A stretch of DNA of 64,000 nucleotides. Origin: Pseudomonadota bacterium (GTDB taxonomy: Bacteria; Pseudomonadota; Gammaproteobacteria; Xanthomonadales; Xanthomonadaceae). Below are positions 47,166 through 56,224 of the stretch, one piece after another. The number at the start of each line of letters is the position of its first letter. Position 1 is the first letter of the stretch. The DNA lies in assembly GCA_018242485.1 (NCBI GenBank), contig JAFEBV010000020.1:62001-126000 (forward strand), written 5' to 3'. The translations under genes and the position numbers were made by a program. The notes beneath the pieces are model-generated. The model made no database searches, was not told where the DNA came from, and worked only from the letters and a program-made list of their open reading frames with translations.

Positions 47166-47387
47166 TCAATCGCGACCTTTCGCCCTTTCCAGCAACGCCA
47201 GCCCGCGCTGCTGCTTGCCCTGCCCGCGCTGTACGCGCAACGCGAAATGCGTCTCCGCGTCCGCTTCGGCCAGCAGCAGGGTAGCCATTTCGTCGATGAG
47301 CTGGTTGACGCTGGTACGGCGACGGCGCGACAGCGCTTTCAGCCGCTGGTACTTGTCGTCCGGCATGCGGATGGTGAGTGCGCTCAT
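47166..47387 (-). CDS. Ribbon-helix-helix antitoxin-like protein
   Basis: Protein of 73 residues. The N-terminus MSALTIRMPDDKYQRLKALSR followed by RRRTSVNQLIDEMATLLLAE is a typical RHH/Arc-type fold: a beta strand with LTIR, then two helices. The rest is a short Gln/Arg-rich tail that could bind the toxin. The start overlaps the stop of the PIN-domain gene (ATGA). As partner of a PIN toxin it probably neutralises the ribonuclease and autorepresses the pair (family knowledge plus inference). The antitoxin is the second gene here. Confidence 0.82.
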   Translation of the reverse strand: MSALTIRMPDDKYQRLKALSRRRRTSVNQLIDEMATLLLAEADAETHFALRVQRGQGKQQRGLALLERAKGRD

Positions 47388-47806
47388 GGCGGGGCATCCT
47401 TCAGGAAGTGTTCCGGTGTGACCGTGCTGATTCCAGGAAATCGCAACTGCGCATGGTGCAGGTCGCGCAGATTGCGGCTGACGATGTGGCTGGCGTGGCC
47501 TGCCACGGCGAGTTCGATCAGGTGGTTGTCGCCGTCGTCACGCAGATTGGGGCGCCAGCCGAAGTAGATGGGCGTCCAGCGGCAGGCGGCGAGGAAGATG
47601 TCGAGCAGTTCGTCGCGTTCCGCCGCGGACAGGCGGGATTTGCGGAACGGGGCGATGCGCCCGAGCACGTCTTCGTACTCCGCCAGCAGCGTGGTGCCCA
47701 TGAGCGGTGTGTGGATGCCACGGATGCAGTCGCCCACCACGGTACTGGACGCGCCCATGCCGAGACAGGCGCCGATGAAGACGTTGGTATCGACAACGAT
47801 CAACAT
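47384..47806 (-). CDS. PIN-domain toxin-like ribonuclease
   Basis: Protein of 140 residues of the PIN family often listed as a putative toxin component (COG1569-like). The acidic metal-binding residues are visible: Asp6 in LIVVDTNVF, Glu43 in LLAEYEDVLG, and the cluster Asp90/91/93 in RDDGDNHLIELA. PIN toxins are Mg-dependent RNases. It lies upstream of, and overlaps by four bases, the RHH gene, giving the order toxin then antitoxin, the reverse of most VapBC pairs. Translation of the antitoxin may depend on the toxin. Confidence 0.85.
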   Translation of the reverse strand: MLIVVDTNVFIGACLGMGASSTVVGDCIRGIHTPLMGTTLLAEYEDVLGRIAPFRKSRLSAAERDELLDIFLAACRWTPIYFGWRPNLRDDGDNHLIELAVAGHASHIVSRNLRDLHHAQLRFPGISTVTPEHFLKDAPP

Positions 47807-47900
47807 ATGACGATGGTAGCATGAATGCCACCATCACTTCGCCTCAAGCCACTCGCGCCGCTGGAATCTCTTGTCGATCGAGCATCCTGTCTCGCCCGAC

Positions 47901-47935
47901 AAAAAAACAGGGCGCCCCGATAACGGAGCACCCTG
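47901..47935 (-). terminator. Rho-independent terminator of the exported-protein gene
   Basis: Read on the minus strand: an 11-bp stem (CAGGGTGCTCC with GGGGCGCCCTG, two G-U pairs) with a six-base loop GTTATC, followed directly by seven T. It lies 27 bp after the stop of the minus-strand gene ending at 47963. It is the best intrinsic terminator in the window. Confidence 0.88.
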
Positions 47936-47962
47936 CCTGGATGGTGCTGTCGGACGACGTTG

Positions 47963-48985
47963 TCAGTTCGATTCGTTGAACTGGATGTAGCCGGGCGAAC
48001 CGCTGGCCGCGGAGCAGGCGTGCAGGGTGAGGTTGTTGGTTTCGCCGGTGGTGCCGGAGTTGCTCAGGCAGGTCGGCGCGGCGGTGGAGCTGTTGGTCGC
48101 CGCCACCTTCACGGTGACCGACGAGCCGGAGTTGAACTGCGCCAGCGAGCCGCCGGCGTTGCCGACCACGTTGAACTCCGATTCGTTCCACGCCGTCGCC
48201 AGCTTGAGCACGCTGTCGCTGGCGCTGAAGGTGTAGGCCGTGCTGCCGACGGTGAAGACGACGGTGTCGTTGCCGCTCGCCTTGGCCGAGCCGGAGAGTT
48301 TCTCGTTGCCCAGTTGGGTGATCGGCTCATCCGGCGCGGCGACGTAGTTGCTGTTTTTCACGCAGTCGCCCGAGCCGTCGCTGTCCCAGCCGCTGGGGCA
48401 GCGGCTGCCGTAGCCGAGCAGCCAGTATTCGATGAACACCGCGGCGCTGCCCTGCACGTCGTAGTCTGGCGCGTACACGTATTGCTGCCAGATGGTGCAC
48501 GCCGACTTGCGCCCGCAGGCGGTGGTGTGCAGGTTCATCTGCGAATTGATCTGCAGGGTGTATTCGTTGGGGCCGAGGATGCCGCCGCCGCCGAAGGCTG
48601 CGACGCCCACGCCGGTTTCGGAGGTCACGCCGGTCACGCTCGGGAAACTGCCGACCGTCTGGCTGATGTTGCCGGAGGTGTGGATGGCGTAATCGTTGCC
48701 GTTGCCGACGGTTTCCCATTCGCCGGTGCTCGAACGGTGCGGTTTGGCCATGTAGCGGTGCGGGGTCGGGAAGCACTCGCCCTGCACCCACTGCGTGCTC
48801 GGGTAGGTCGCGTGGAAGCAGCCCGCGGCGGGGGCCGGATTGGCGTGGATCAGATCCAGCCAGATCTTGCGGGCCTGTTGCTCGTTGGGCGCGGCGGCGA
48901 AGGCGGAAGTGGTCGCGCCGAGCAGGGCCGCGACGAGGGCGATGCGCGCCACGCGGCGCGGAAGACGGTACTGGTTGGAAGACAT
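47963..48985 (-). CDS. Exported protein of unknown function
   Basis: Protein of 340 residues with a clear signal peptide (RIALVAALLGATTSAFA, cleavage near residue 28). The mature part is Gly/Ser/Thr/Asn-rich and beta-like, with Cys pairs (CFHATY...CFPTP, CGRKSACTIW, CPSGWDSDGSGDC, CLSN...CSAASG) that probably form disulfides. Motifs such as SETGVGVAAFGGGGILGPN and WQQYVYAPDYDVQGSAAVFIEYWLLGYG suggest a conserved exported family, possibly neprosin-like in strand pattern, but I cannot assign it. ATG 48985 is used; an in-frame extension upstream would place 52 residues before the signal peptide and is rejected. A strong terminator follows. Confidence 0.75.
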   Translation of the reverse strand: MSSNQYRLPRRVARIALVAALLGATTSAFAAAPNEQQARKIWLDLIHANPAPAAGCFHATYPSTQWVQGECFPTPHRYMAKPHRSSTGEWETVGNGNDYAIHTSGNISQTVGSFPSVTGVTSETGVGVAAFGGGGILGPNEYTLQINSQMNLHTTACGRKSACTIWQQYVYAPDYDVQGSAAVFIEYWLLGYGSRCPSGWDSDGSGDCVKNSNYVAAPDEPITQLGNEKLSGSAKASGNDTVVFTVGSTAYTFSASDSVLKLATAWNESEFNVVGNAGGSLAQFNSGSSVTVKVAATNSSTAAPTCLSNSGTTGETNNLTLHACSAASGSPGYIQFNESN

Positions 48986-49245
48986 GGGTTCCCCGGAATG
49001 ATCGTTCGGATGGTTGAACCAGCAGCACCGGGCGAACAGGCCGCGATGGTTTTGCTGGCATTCGATCGATAGTCGCGGGAAATCCCCTTTCCCTGCGAAC
49101 AACGACAACTCCGAGTGAACCGTCGACTTGCGATCCGGCATGACGCTAGCAGACGGCCATTTCGTGGTTTGCAGAAAAAATTAACGAACGAGCTTGCTTG
49201 CCATAATGCTGCTTTGCGCTGGATGCGGGGCAGCGGCTGCCGCGC

Positions 49246-49731
49246 TCATCCCTCCAGCAGGCTGCGCAGCATCCACGCGGTCTTTTCGTGGATCTCCAGA
49301 CGGCGGGTGAGCAGGTCGGTGGTGGGCTGGTCGCGCGCGGTCTCGACCAGCGGGAAGAGTTTGCGCGCGGTGCGGGCGGCGGCTTCCTGTGCGGCGACGA
49401 GATGCCGCACCATGTCCATCGCCGCGGGCTGCCCATCGACCTCGGCGATCGTCGCCAGTTTGGCGAACGCGCCGTAGGTGCCTGGCGCCGGGTAGCCCAG
49501 CGCGCGAATGCGCTCGGCGATCTCGTCCAGTGCCGTCCATTGTTCGGTGTATTGCGCCATGAACATTTGGTGCAGGCTGTTGAAATGCAAGCCGGTGACG
49601 TTCCAGTGGAAGTTGTGGGTCATCATGTAGACGACGTAGCTGTCGGCAAGGAACACTGACAGCCCCCCGGCGATGGCCTTGCGATCCGGGTCGCCGATGC
49701 CGATGTCGATGTTCGGGTGGGAACGGCTCAT
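49246..49731 (-). CDS. dps: Dps family ferritin-like DNA-protection protein
   Basis: Protein of 161 residues. The Dps signature HNFHWNVTGLHFNSLHQMF (39-57) and DEIAERIRALG (69-79) supply the inter-subunit ferroxidase ligands His42, His54, Asp69 and Glu73. Dps dodecamers oxidise iron with peroxide, store it and shield DNA in stationary phase. A strong AGGAGG lies eight bases before ATG 49731. The Lys/Arg-rich N-terminal tail that binds DNA in E. coli Dps is short here, so DNA binding is uncertain. Confidence 0.93.
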   Translation of the reverse strand: MSRSHPNIDIGIGDPDRKAIAGGLSVFLADSYVVYMMTHNFHWNVTGLHFNSLHQMFMAQYTEQWTALDEIAERIRALGYPAPGTYGAFAKLATIAEVDGQPAAMDMVRHLVAAQEAAARTARKLFPLVETARDQPTTDLLTRRLEIHEKTAWMLRSLLEG

Positions 49732-50157
49732 GGGGTTTCCTCCTGATGTGGCGTGGATGCCGCGCTCTCGACGGCGGCGGCGGTCGGGTCGGGCATGGCG
49801 TTCGCCGATGGCGCGGATTCCGTCGCTGCCGACGGGGCGGCGCTGGCATGGGCGGCAGGCTGGCTACTGCGATCGATCACCGTGTCCGATGTCAGGATAT
49901 CGCCGCGATGGTTTGATTGGAAATCGATGGTTCGGAACCATGCGATTGATAGCGTCTATCGCCGTGCGCGGCTTGTGCGCGTTGGATGCGAGCCAATGGC
50001 TAGCGGGTGGCGCGTATCGCGGCGCGTCCGCCGATGCGCGCGTACGTTGCCGATGGCGAACATGATGCTGCGCGAAGCCGTGCGGCCGGTTGGTTGCCGC
50101 ACCGGCGCCGCGCCGATTCGGCTACGCTAACGGTTTTCGCCTGCACGCCCCACGCCG
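49732..50157. other. 426-bp gap without a supported gene
   Basis: Lies between the divergent dps and aminotransferase genes. An open frame of 125 codons exists on the plus strand (49753-50130), but it overlaps another open frame on the opposite strand, shows no domain or signal, and has a composition typical of noncoding GC-rich DNA. Promoters for both neighbours must be here; none stood out. Confidence 0.4.
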
Positions 50158-51378
50158 ATGACCGCTACCCCCATCCTCACCCGCGAACGCCTGCGCGAGG
50201 TACGCTACGAAATCCGCGGCGAACTCGCCCGCCGCGCGCGCGAACTCGAAGCCCGCGGCCATCGGCTGATCAAGCTCAACATCGGCAACCCCGGCGCGTT
50301 CGGTTTTCGCGCGCCCCAACACATGCAGCAGGCGATCGCCGAGCACCTGCCGCAGAGCGACGCCTACACCCAGCAGCAGGGTCTGCCGGCGGCGCGCGAG
50401 GCGCTGGCCGCGCACTATTCGCGGCGCGACGGCGAGGCGATCCTGCCCGAGCAGGTGTTCATCGGCAACGGCGTGAGCGAGCTGATCGACATCGCCCTGC
50501 GTGCCTTGCTCAATCCCGGCGACGAGGTGCTGCTGCCCAGTCCCGACTATCCGCTGTGGAGCGCGGCGACCATCCTCAACGACGGCCGCCCGGTGTACTA
50601 CGACTGTCGCGCGGAGAACGCCTGGCTGCCCGATCCGGAACAGATCGAGGCGTTGGTGACGCCGCGCACGCGCGCGCTGGTGGTCATCAATCCGAACAAT
50701 CCCACCGGCGCGAGCTACCCGCGCGAGCTGCTGGAGCGCCTCGTCGCCATCGCTGAAAAACACCAGTTGCTGTTGCTGGCCGACGAAATTTACGAAGGCA
50801 TCGTTTATGACGAGGCGACGTTCACGCCGCTGGGTTCGCTGGCCGGGCAGGTGCCCTGCCTGAGTTTCGGCGGCCTGTCCAAGCTGCACCGCGCTTGCGG
50901 CTGGCGGGTGGGCTGGGGCGTGCTCGGCGGCGACCTGTGGCGGCTGGGCGATTACCTGCATTCGCTCGACCTGCTCGGCGCGCTGCGCCTGTGCGCGAAC
51001 GTGCCGGGGCAGTGGGCGATCCCGGCCGCGCTCGACGGCCCGGCCACGATCCGCCCGCTGGTATCGCCGGGCGGTCGTTTGTACGAAACCCGCCGCGCGG
51101 TGATGGAGTGTTGCGAGGCCAGCCGTTACCTCGATCTGGTCGCGCCGGAAGCCGCGCTGTATGCCTTTCCGTCGTTCCGCCGCGAACTGCTGCCGCATCT
51201 GGACGACCACCGCTTTGCGCTGGAACTGCTGGAAAACGAACACGTGCTGATCGTGCCCGGTTCGAGTTTCAACGTGCGCCAGCGCAACCACTTCCGCATC
51301 ACCCTGCTGCCCGAGGCCGCTACCATGCACGAGGTGTTCGCGCGCATCGAGCGCGCGCTGGCGCGGCATGCGGCGTAA
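50158..51378 (+). CDS. alaA: AlaA-like alanine/glutamate aminotransferase
   Basis: Fold-type I PLP aminotransferase of 406 residues, close in pattern to E. coli AlaA (YfbQ), which makes alanine from pyruvate with glutamate. It shows LNIGNPGAFGFRAPQHM, AYTQQQGLPAAREA, INPNNPTGASYP and the PLP-lysine region SFGGLSKLHRACGWRVGW (Lys about 244), with the usual C-terminal RNHFRITLLP arginine for the carboxylate. ATG 50158 is used. The last 11 bases overlap the start of the SGNH lipoprotein gene. Confidence 0.9.
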   Translation: MTATPILTRERLREVRYEIRGELARRARELEARGHRLIKLNIGNPGAFGFRAPQHMQQAIAEHLPQSDAYTQQQGLPAAREALAAHYSRRDGEAILPEQVFIGNGVSELIDIALRALLNPGDEVLLPSPDYPLWSAATILNDGRPVYYDCRAENAWLPDPEQIEALVTPRTRALVVINPNNPTGASYPRELLERLVAIAEKHQLLLLADEIYEGIVYDEATFTPLGSLAGQVPCLSFGGLSKLHRACGWRVGWGVLGGDLWRLGDYLHSLDLLGALRLCANVPGQWAIPAALDGPATIRPLVSPGGRLYETRRAVMECCEASRYLDLVAPEAALYAFPSFRRELLPHLDDHRFALELLENEHVLIVPGSSFNVRQRNHFRITLLPEAATMHEVFARIERALARHAA

Positions 51379-52108
51379 TCGCGCGAATGCGCGGCTGGCG
51401 CTCGCCGTCGCCGTGAGCGCGCTGGTATCCGCGTGCGGCGCATCGCCGCCATCTTCGACCGCATCCGCGAACAGGGGGCATTCCATGCACGGATTTCTCG
51501 CGCTGGGCGATTCCTACACCATCGGCGAAGGCCTCGCGGCGGAAGATCGCTGGCCGGTGCAACTGGTCGCACGCCTGCGTGCTCAAGGCATCACGATCGA
51601 CGCTCCGCAGATCGTCGCCACCACCGGCTGGACCACCGACGAGCTGGCGGCGGCGATGGATCGGACGAAGTTCGCTCCGCCGTATGCGCTGGTCAGCCTT
51701 CTGATCGGCGTCAACAACCAATATCGCGGCCGCGGTCTGCACGAGTACACGCAGCAATTCGATGCCCTGCTCGTGCGCGCCATCCACTTCGCCGGCGGCG
51801 ACCCGCGCCGCGTGATCGTGTTGTCGATCCCCGACTGGGGCGCCACGCCGTTCGGCCATGCCAGTGGCCGGGATCTCGCTGCCGTTGCTACGCAGATCGA
51901 CGCCTTCAACGCCGCCGCGCATGCGCAAGTGCAGGCGCGCGGCGCAGCGTGGATCGACATCACGCCGAGCAGCCGGGAGGCGGCGCACGATCCGGCGCTG
52001 ACCGCGCACGACGGGCTGCATCCGTCCGCCGTGATGTATTCGCGCTGGGTGGATGCGACGTTGCCGGTGGCGCGAGCTGCGCTGTCGCACGCGAATTCGT
52101 CCCGATGA
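51368..52108 (+). CDS. Lipoprotein SGNH-family esterase
   Basis: Protein of 246 residues with a lipoprotein signal and the lipobox LVSAC (Cys23). The SGNH hydrolase blocks are complete: GDSYTIGEG (Ser nucleophile), the glycine block in TTGWTTDEL, IGVNNQYRG (Asn) and DGLHPS (Asp and His). It probably hydrolyses ester bonds in lipids, acyl sugars or peptidoglycan acetyl groups at the periplasmic face; the true substrate is unknown. Its start overlaps alaA by 11 bp, so the two are cotranscribed. Confidence 0.87.
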   Translation: MRRNRANARLALAVAVSALVSACGASPPSSTASANRGHSMHGFLALGDSYTIGEGLAAEDRWPVQLVARLRAQGITIDAPQIVATTGWTTDELAAAMDRTKFAPPYALVSLLIGVNNQYRGRGLHEYTQQFDALLVRAIHFAGGDPRRVIVLSIPDWGATPFGHASGRDLAAVATQIDAFNAAAHAQVQARGAAWIDITPSSREAAHDPALTAHDGLHPSAVMYSRWVDATLPVARAALSHANSSR

Positions 52109-52138
52109 GCGAAGCGTATGTTGCCGTCGGAATCCGCG

Positions 52139-52960
52139 CTATTGCCGCGCGCAGCGCATCGGCGGCGGCATCGGCATGTCGGGTGTGGCACGCCACGGGT
52201 TGATGTCGATCCCGCCACGGCGGCTGAAACGCGCGAGCACCGACAGCGATGCGGGACGGCAGCGCGCCATCACGTCCACGAAGATGCGCTCCACGCATTG
52301 CTCGTGGAAACCGGCGTGACTGCGAAACGACACGAGGTAGCGCAGCAGTCCGTCACGGTCGATGCGCGCACCGCGGTAGGCGATCTGCACGCTGGCCCAG
52401 TCGGGTTGGCCGGTGACCGGGCAGTTGGAACGGAACAGATGCGAGACCAGTGTTTCCTCCACGATCTGCGCATGCGTGTGCAGATGATCGGGGCAAGGCG
52501 GGCCGTAGTCGTCGATGGCGATGTCGGCAGCGTCGATGCATTCGCCTTCCGGTTCGCGCACCGGCAATGCACCGGTGATGGGCAACAGATCCACCACGAT
52601 GTCTGCGCCGGCGGCTGTGGATATGTCGCGCGTGATCGTCGCGCGCACGGCTTCGTCCGCATCCATCCGCGCCTGTGCCAGCGAGTTCAGATACAGCTTG
52701 AGCGACTTGGATTCGATCAGGTTCGTTGACGATGCTGGCACGCACAAGCGCGCCATCGCCACGCACGGTTTCCCGCGCGCATCCAGCCACGACAGCTCGT
52801 AGGCCGTCCAGTCGTCGTGCCCGACGAAGGGCAGCGCATCGTCACGCAGTCCGAGTTCGGCGCGTGCGCCCGCGCGCGCGATCGGAAACAGCAGCGAAGG
52901 ATCGTAGCGATACGGCCATACGCTGGTCTTGCCCAATGGAGATTGGTCGGGCGTGTTCAT
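52139..52960 (-). CDS. queF: NADPH-dependent preQ0 reductase QueF
   Basis: Two-domain (YqfR/QueF-type) enzyme of 273 residues that reduces the nitrile of 7-cyano-7-deazaguanine to the aminomethyl group (preQ1) for queuosine in tRNA. The QueF motif [17 protein letters not shown] (78-94) and the nucleophile Cys180 with Asp187 in [11 protein letters not shown] are present; E. coli QueF is 282 residues. It starts at ATG 52960, overlapping the zapE stop, so it is downstream in the zapE operon. It converges with the SGNH gene. Confidence 0.94.
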   Translation of the reverse strand: MNTPDQSPLGKTSVWPYRYDPSLLFPIARAGARAELGLRDDALPFVGHDDWTAYELSWLDARGKPCVAMARLCVPASSTNLIESKSLKLYLNSLAQARMDADEAVRATITRDISTAAGADIVVDLLPITGALPVREPEGECIDAADIAIDDYGPPCPDHLHTHAQIVEETLVSHLFRSNCPVTGQPDWASVQIAYRGARIDRDGLLRYLVSFRSHAGFHEQCVERIFVDVMARCRPASLSVLARFSRRGGIDINPWRATPDMPMPPPMRCARQ

Positions 52961-54069
52961 GGTCGATGTTCCAAGGCAAGGTAATCGGCCGATTGCATCT
53001 CGATCAAACGGCTTTCGGTACGCGTGAACTCGGCGGCGTGGCGATGGCCGTGGTAGAGGTCGGTCGGCGCGGCGGCCGCGGAGGTGAGCAGGTTGACGTG
53101 ACGATCGTACAACTCGTCGATCAGCCCGATGAAGCGCCTGGCCGCGTCTTCGTCTTCGCGCGCGAAACGCGGCACGCCGGAGATCAGCACGGTGTGGAAG
53201 GCCTTGGCGATCTCGATGTAGTCGGCCACCGCGCGCGGGCCTTCGCACAGCGCGGCGAAGTCGAACCAGACGATGCCGTTGGCGTGCGCGCGCGCGGCGA
53301 TCGGGCGCTCGTTGATCTCCAGCGTTTCCGGCAGGCGCGGCAGGCCCGCCGCCAGTTGCTCGAAACACGCTTGCAGGTGCAGTTCGCTGGTCTCGTCGGC
53401 AGGTACGCTCCAGGTGGCGGCCTGACGCAGGTGACGCAGGCGGTAATCGTGCGCGCCGTCGAGACGGACGATGGCGCAATGGCGCTCGATCGCGGCGATC
53501 GCCGGCAGGAACTGGTCGCGCTGCAAGCCATCCTTGTACAGATCGGATGGCGCGATGTTGGAGGTGGTGACGAGGGTGACGCCGTTTGCGAACAGGCCTT
53601 CGAGCAGATGCCCGAGCAGCATCGCATCGCCGATGTCGGTGACGATGCACTCGTCGAGTACCAGCAGACGTGCGTCGGCGGCGAGGTCTCGGGCGATGGT
53701 CTGCAACGGATCGCGGGTGCCTTGCAGCGCATGCAGGCGCGCATGCACCTGCGCCATGAAACGGTGGAAATGCAGGCGGCGACGCGATGCCAGCGGCAGG
53801 TGTTCGCACAGCAATTCGGTCAGGAAGGTCTTGCCGCGACCGACGCTGCCCCACAGGTACAGGCCGCGCATCGGTGCCGGCGGTCGCAGTCGCGCGAGCA
53901 GATGTCCCAGCATGCCGGAGCTCGCATGCGCGGCGGCGAGCAGGCCATCGTGGATGCGGTCGAGTTCGGCCAACGCCGGTTGTTGCGCCGGATCGGCCTG
54001 CCACTGCCCGGTTGCGACACCGCGCGCGTACCACGCCGAGGGCCGCGTCGCGACGAACGACTCAGCCAT
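52957..54069 (-). CDS. zapE: AFG1-like ATPase ZapE
   Basis: Protein of 370 residues of the AFG1/ZapE family. Walker A GSVGRGKT lies at 74-81, Walker [17 protein letters not shown] near 138-150, and the sensor region [19 protein letters not shown] follows. In E. coli ZapE binds FtsZ and supports division under low oxygen or heat. It overlaps the hydrolase gene upstream by eight bases and queF downstream by four, so hydrolase-zapE-queF form a compact operon. Confidence 0.93.
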   Translation of the reverse strand: MAESFVATRPSAWYARGVATGQWQADPAQQPALAELDRIHDGLLAAAHASSGMLGHLLARLRPPAPMRGLYLWGSVGRGKTFLTELLCEHLPLASRRRLHFHRFMAQVHARLHALQGTRDPLQTIARDLAADARLLVLDECIVTDIGDAMLLGHLLEGLFANGVTLVTTSNIAPSDLYKDGLQRDQFLPAIAAIERHCAIVRLDGAHDYRLRHLRQAATWSVPADETSELHLQACFEQLAAGLPRLPETLEINERPIAARAHANGIVWFDFAALCEGPRAVADYIEIAKAFHTVLISGVPRFAREDEDAARRFIGLIDELYDRHVNLLTSAAAAPTDLYHGHRHAAEFTRTESRLIEMQSADYLALEHRP

Positions 54070-54736
54070 GCAGCGGCGGCGGCAGGTTGTGGCGCACGCC
54101 GTTCTTGATCGCCCCGCGCAAGTCCATTAGACGTTGATGGAAGAAGTGCCCGGTGTCGGGCATTTTCACGAGGGTCGGCTGGCGATCGAGCTTGCCCAGC
54201 CAGTCGTACACCGCCTTGGGCGCGACGATCTCGTCGGCCTCGCCCTGCACCACCAGCCACGGGCAGGTGGGCGCGAGCACGGCGGAGAAGTCCCAGCGCC
54301 CGGCGGGCGGCGCGATGGAAATCAATTGGGCGGGGCCGAGGTTGCGCGCACCGAGCAGGCTGATCCACGCACCGAACGAGAAGCCGCCCAGCCACAGCTT
54401 GCCGTTCGGGCGCGCGGCCTGCGCCCACTGCGCCACCGCCAGCAGATCCAGCGCCTCGCCGCGGCCATTGTCGTAGCTGCCCTGCGACAGCCCCACGCCG
54501 CGGAAATTGAAACGTACCGTGACCAAGCCCAGCTCGCGCAGCGCGCGGCAGGCCATCGTCACGACCTTGTTGTGCATCGTCCCGCCTTCCAGCGGATGCG
54601 GATGGCAGAACACCGCCACGCCGGCGCGCGCTTCGGCCGGGTCGGGGTGATCCACGCAGGTCTCCAGCACGCCCGCCGACCCTTCCAGCATCAGGCTGCC
54701 GGTGGAAGCGGGGAACGGCGTCGCGGGCTGGGCCAT
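54062..54736 (-). CDS. Alpha/beta hydrolase, YfcP/dienelactone-like
   Basis: Protein of 224 residues. The family features are VFCHPHPLEGGTMHNKVV near residue 43, RFNFRGVGLSQGSYDNGRGE, the nucleophile elbow GGFSFGAW (Ser about 120), the acid loop QGEADEIV and the His in MPDTGHFFHQ. The substrate is unknown; related proteins are small cytosolic serine hydrolases. ATG 54736 is used, and the end overlaps the start of zapE by eight bases. Confidence 0.86.
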   Translation of the reverse strand: MAQPATPFPASTGSLMLEGSAGVLETCVDHPDPAEARAGVAVFCHPHPLEGGTMHNKVVTMACRALRELGLVTVRFNFRGVGLSQGSYDNGRGEALDLLAVAQWAQAARPNGKLWLGGFSFGAWISLLGARNLGPAQLISIAPPAGRWDFSAVLAPTCPWLVVQGEADEIVAPKAVYDWLGKLDRQPTLVKMPDTGHFFHQRLMDLRGAIKNGVRHNLPPPLHG

Positions 54737-54781
54737 GGCGATGGGTGCGCCGATCTGCGGCTGATAAAGCCCCGTCGGCGC

Positions 54782-55303
54782 TTATTTGATCTGACCCATC
54801 ATCCACTTCACCGTCGCCTCGACCTGGGCGTCGGTCAGCGATGGGTTGCCGCCCTTGGCCGGCATGTGGTTGCCGTCCGGGCCGGTGTAGCCGTTGATCG
54901 CATGCTGGACGAGGGTGGCCTCGCCCTGCGCCAGGCGCGCGGCCCACGCCGCTTTCTCCAGCTTCGGCGCACCGTTGGCGCCGCTGGTGTGGCAGCCGGT
55001 GCACAACTGGCCGAAGATCGTCGAGCCGTCCAGCGTGCCGCCGTAGGCGACCTGGCCCTCGGCGGCCTTCTTTGCCGCTTCGGCCGCGGCCGCCATCGCC
55101 GCCTGTCCGGTGGAGCCGGCATACACCGCGCCGACCGGCGCGATGCGCGCATCGACCTTGGCCGCCTTGAGCGGGTTGGCGTCCGGCGGCTGCAGGCTGT
55201 ACAGATAGGTGGCGAAGCCGATCAGCACGATCGCAACCAGAACCAGGCTGCCGATCACCATCGAAAAGTGCTTCAGGAACGCGATGTCTTGTGGGCTCTG
55301 CAC
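54782..55303 (-). CDS. Membrane-anchored cytochrome c5-type protein
   Basis: Protein of 173 residues with one N-terminal membrane anchor (about 15-37, MVIGSLVLVAIVLIGFATYL) and a cytochrome c5-like domain: heme motif CTGCH (Cys101, Cys104, His105) and the axial Met147 in NHMPAKGG. An Ala/Lys-rich linker (about 65-85) separates the two. It carries electrons at the periplasmic face of the respiratory chain. GTG 55303 is chosen because it gives a normal short cytosolic start; the frame is open further upstream, so the start is not certain. Divergent from the phosphatase gene. Confidence 0.86.
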   Translation of the reverse strand: MQSPQDIAFLKHFSMVIGSLVLVAIVLIGFATYLYSLQPPDANPLKAAKVDARIAPVGAVYAGSTGQAAMAAAAEAAKKAAEGQVAYGGTLDGSTIFGQLCTGCHTSGANGAPKLEKAAWAARLAQGEATLVQHAINGYTGPDGNHMPAKGGNPSLTDAQVEATVKWMMGQIK

Positions 55304-55507
55304 GGCAATACCTGCGGCGGTTCGACGATAGGTGGCGGGCAAGTATAACGATAGCAGGGCGCGCAGCGCACCCCGTCGAGTTCGGGCTGTCTCGACTTGC
55401 GCGGTTTGCGGCACGGCGCACGGTTCGAATGCCCGCAGCAAACGCCGCGGCAGGGAAAGTTAATGGCACGAAAGTTAGAATGCCACTCCTGCTGCCGAGG
55501 AGGCCCC

Positions 55508-56224
55508 ATGTCCGACTGGATCATCCTGTGCGATTTCGATGGCACCATCAGCGTCGAGGACGTCACCGACTCCCTGCTCGAACGCCATGCGCATCCGGAT
55601 TGGACGCTGATCGAGCGCCAGTGGAAGGCCGGCGCGATCGGTTCGCGGCAGTGCCTGCAGGATCAGATCGACCTGCTGGATGCCGACCCACGCCAACTCG
55701 AAGCCCTGTTCGCGACCATGCGCATCGACCGCGGCTTCCCGGCCTTCGTCGAAGCGGCACTTTCGGCGCGCATTCCCATCCGGATCGTCAGCGACGGCCT
55801 GGACAAGGCCATCGAATCCATCCTCGCCCGCCACCAGATCGAGCACCTGCCGATCGCCGCCAACCACATCGCGCCCGACGGCCCGCGTCGCTGGCGGCTG
55901 GAATTTCCGCACGCGCGCCCCGATTGCAAGGTCGCCAGCGGCCTGTGCAAATGCGCGCAGGTGACGCAGGCACGCAAGCAGCGCCCGAAGGTGCTGCTGA
56001 TCGGCGATGGCGCTTCGGATTTCTGCGCCGCCAACCGGGTCGATCTGGTATTCGCCAAGCACCGCCTGATCGAGCACTGCCGCGCGCAGGGCCTGCCCTA
56101 CGTGCCGATCACCGGCTTCGCCGACGCCATGGCCCTGTTGCCCGCGCTGCTGGAAGGCAGCCTCGAACCGGTTCCGCCAGCGCATCCGTCCATTCATACT
56201 CCCGCCACCCGTACCCATGCCTGA
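55508..56224 (+). CDS. MtnX-like HAD-family phosphatase
   Basis: Protein of 238 residues of the HAD superfamily, MtnX/PSPase-like type. Motif I DFDGTIS (Asp9 nucleophile), motif II SDGLDKAIE (Ser about 97), and the motif III/IV region LLIGDGASDFCAANRVD are present, with a small cap. Some relatives act in the methionine salvage pathway, but no other salvage genes are here, so the substrate is open. GAGGAG lies six bases before ATG 55508. The end overlaps the aminotransferase start by eight bases. Confidence 0.84.
   Translation: MSDWIILCDFDGTISVEDVTDSLLERHAHPDWTLIERQWKAGAIGSRQCLQDQIDLLDADPRQLEALFATMRIDRGFPAFVEAALSARIPIRIVSDGLDKAIESILARHQIEHLPIAANHIAPDGPRRWRLEFPHARPDCKVASGLCKCAQVTQARKQRPKVLLIGDGASDFCAANRVDLVFAKHRLIEHCRAQGLPYVPITGFADAMALLPALLEGSLEPVPPAHPSIHTPATRTHA

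Noticed and set aside
47378..47824. Plus-strand open frame antisense to the PIN-domain gene
   Set aside because: The minus-strand product has the PIN acidic residues and couples with the RHH gene.
49753..50130. Open frame of 125 codons between dps and alaA
   Set aside because: No domain, signal or ribosome site; an open frame on the opposite strand overlaps it; composition looks noncoding.
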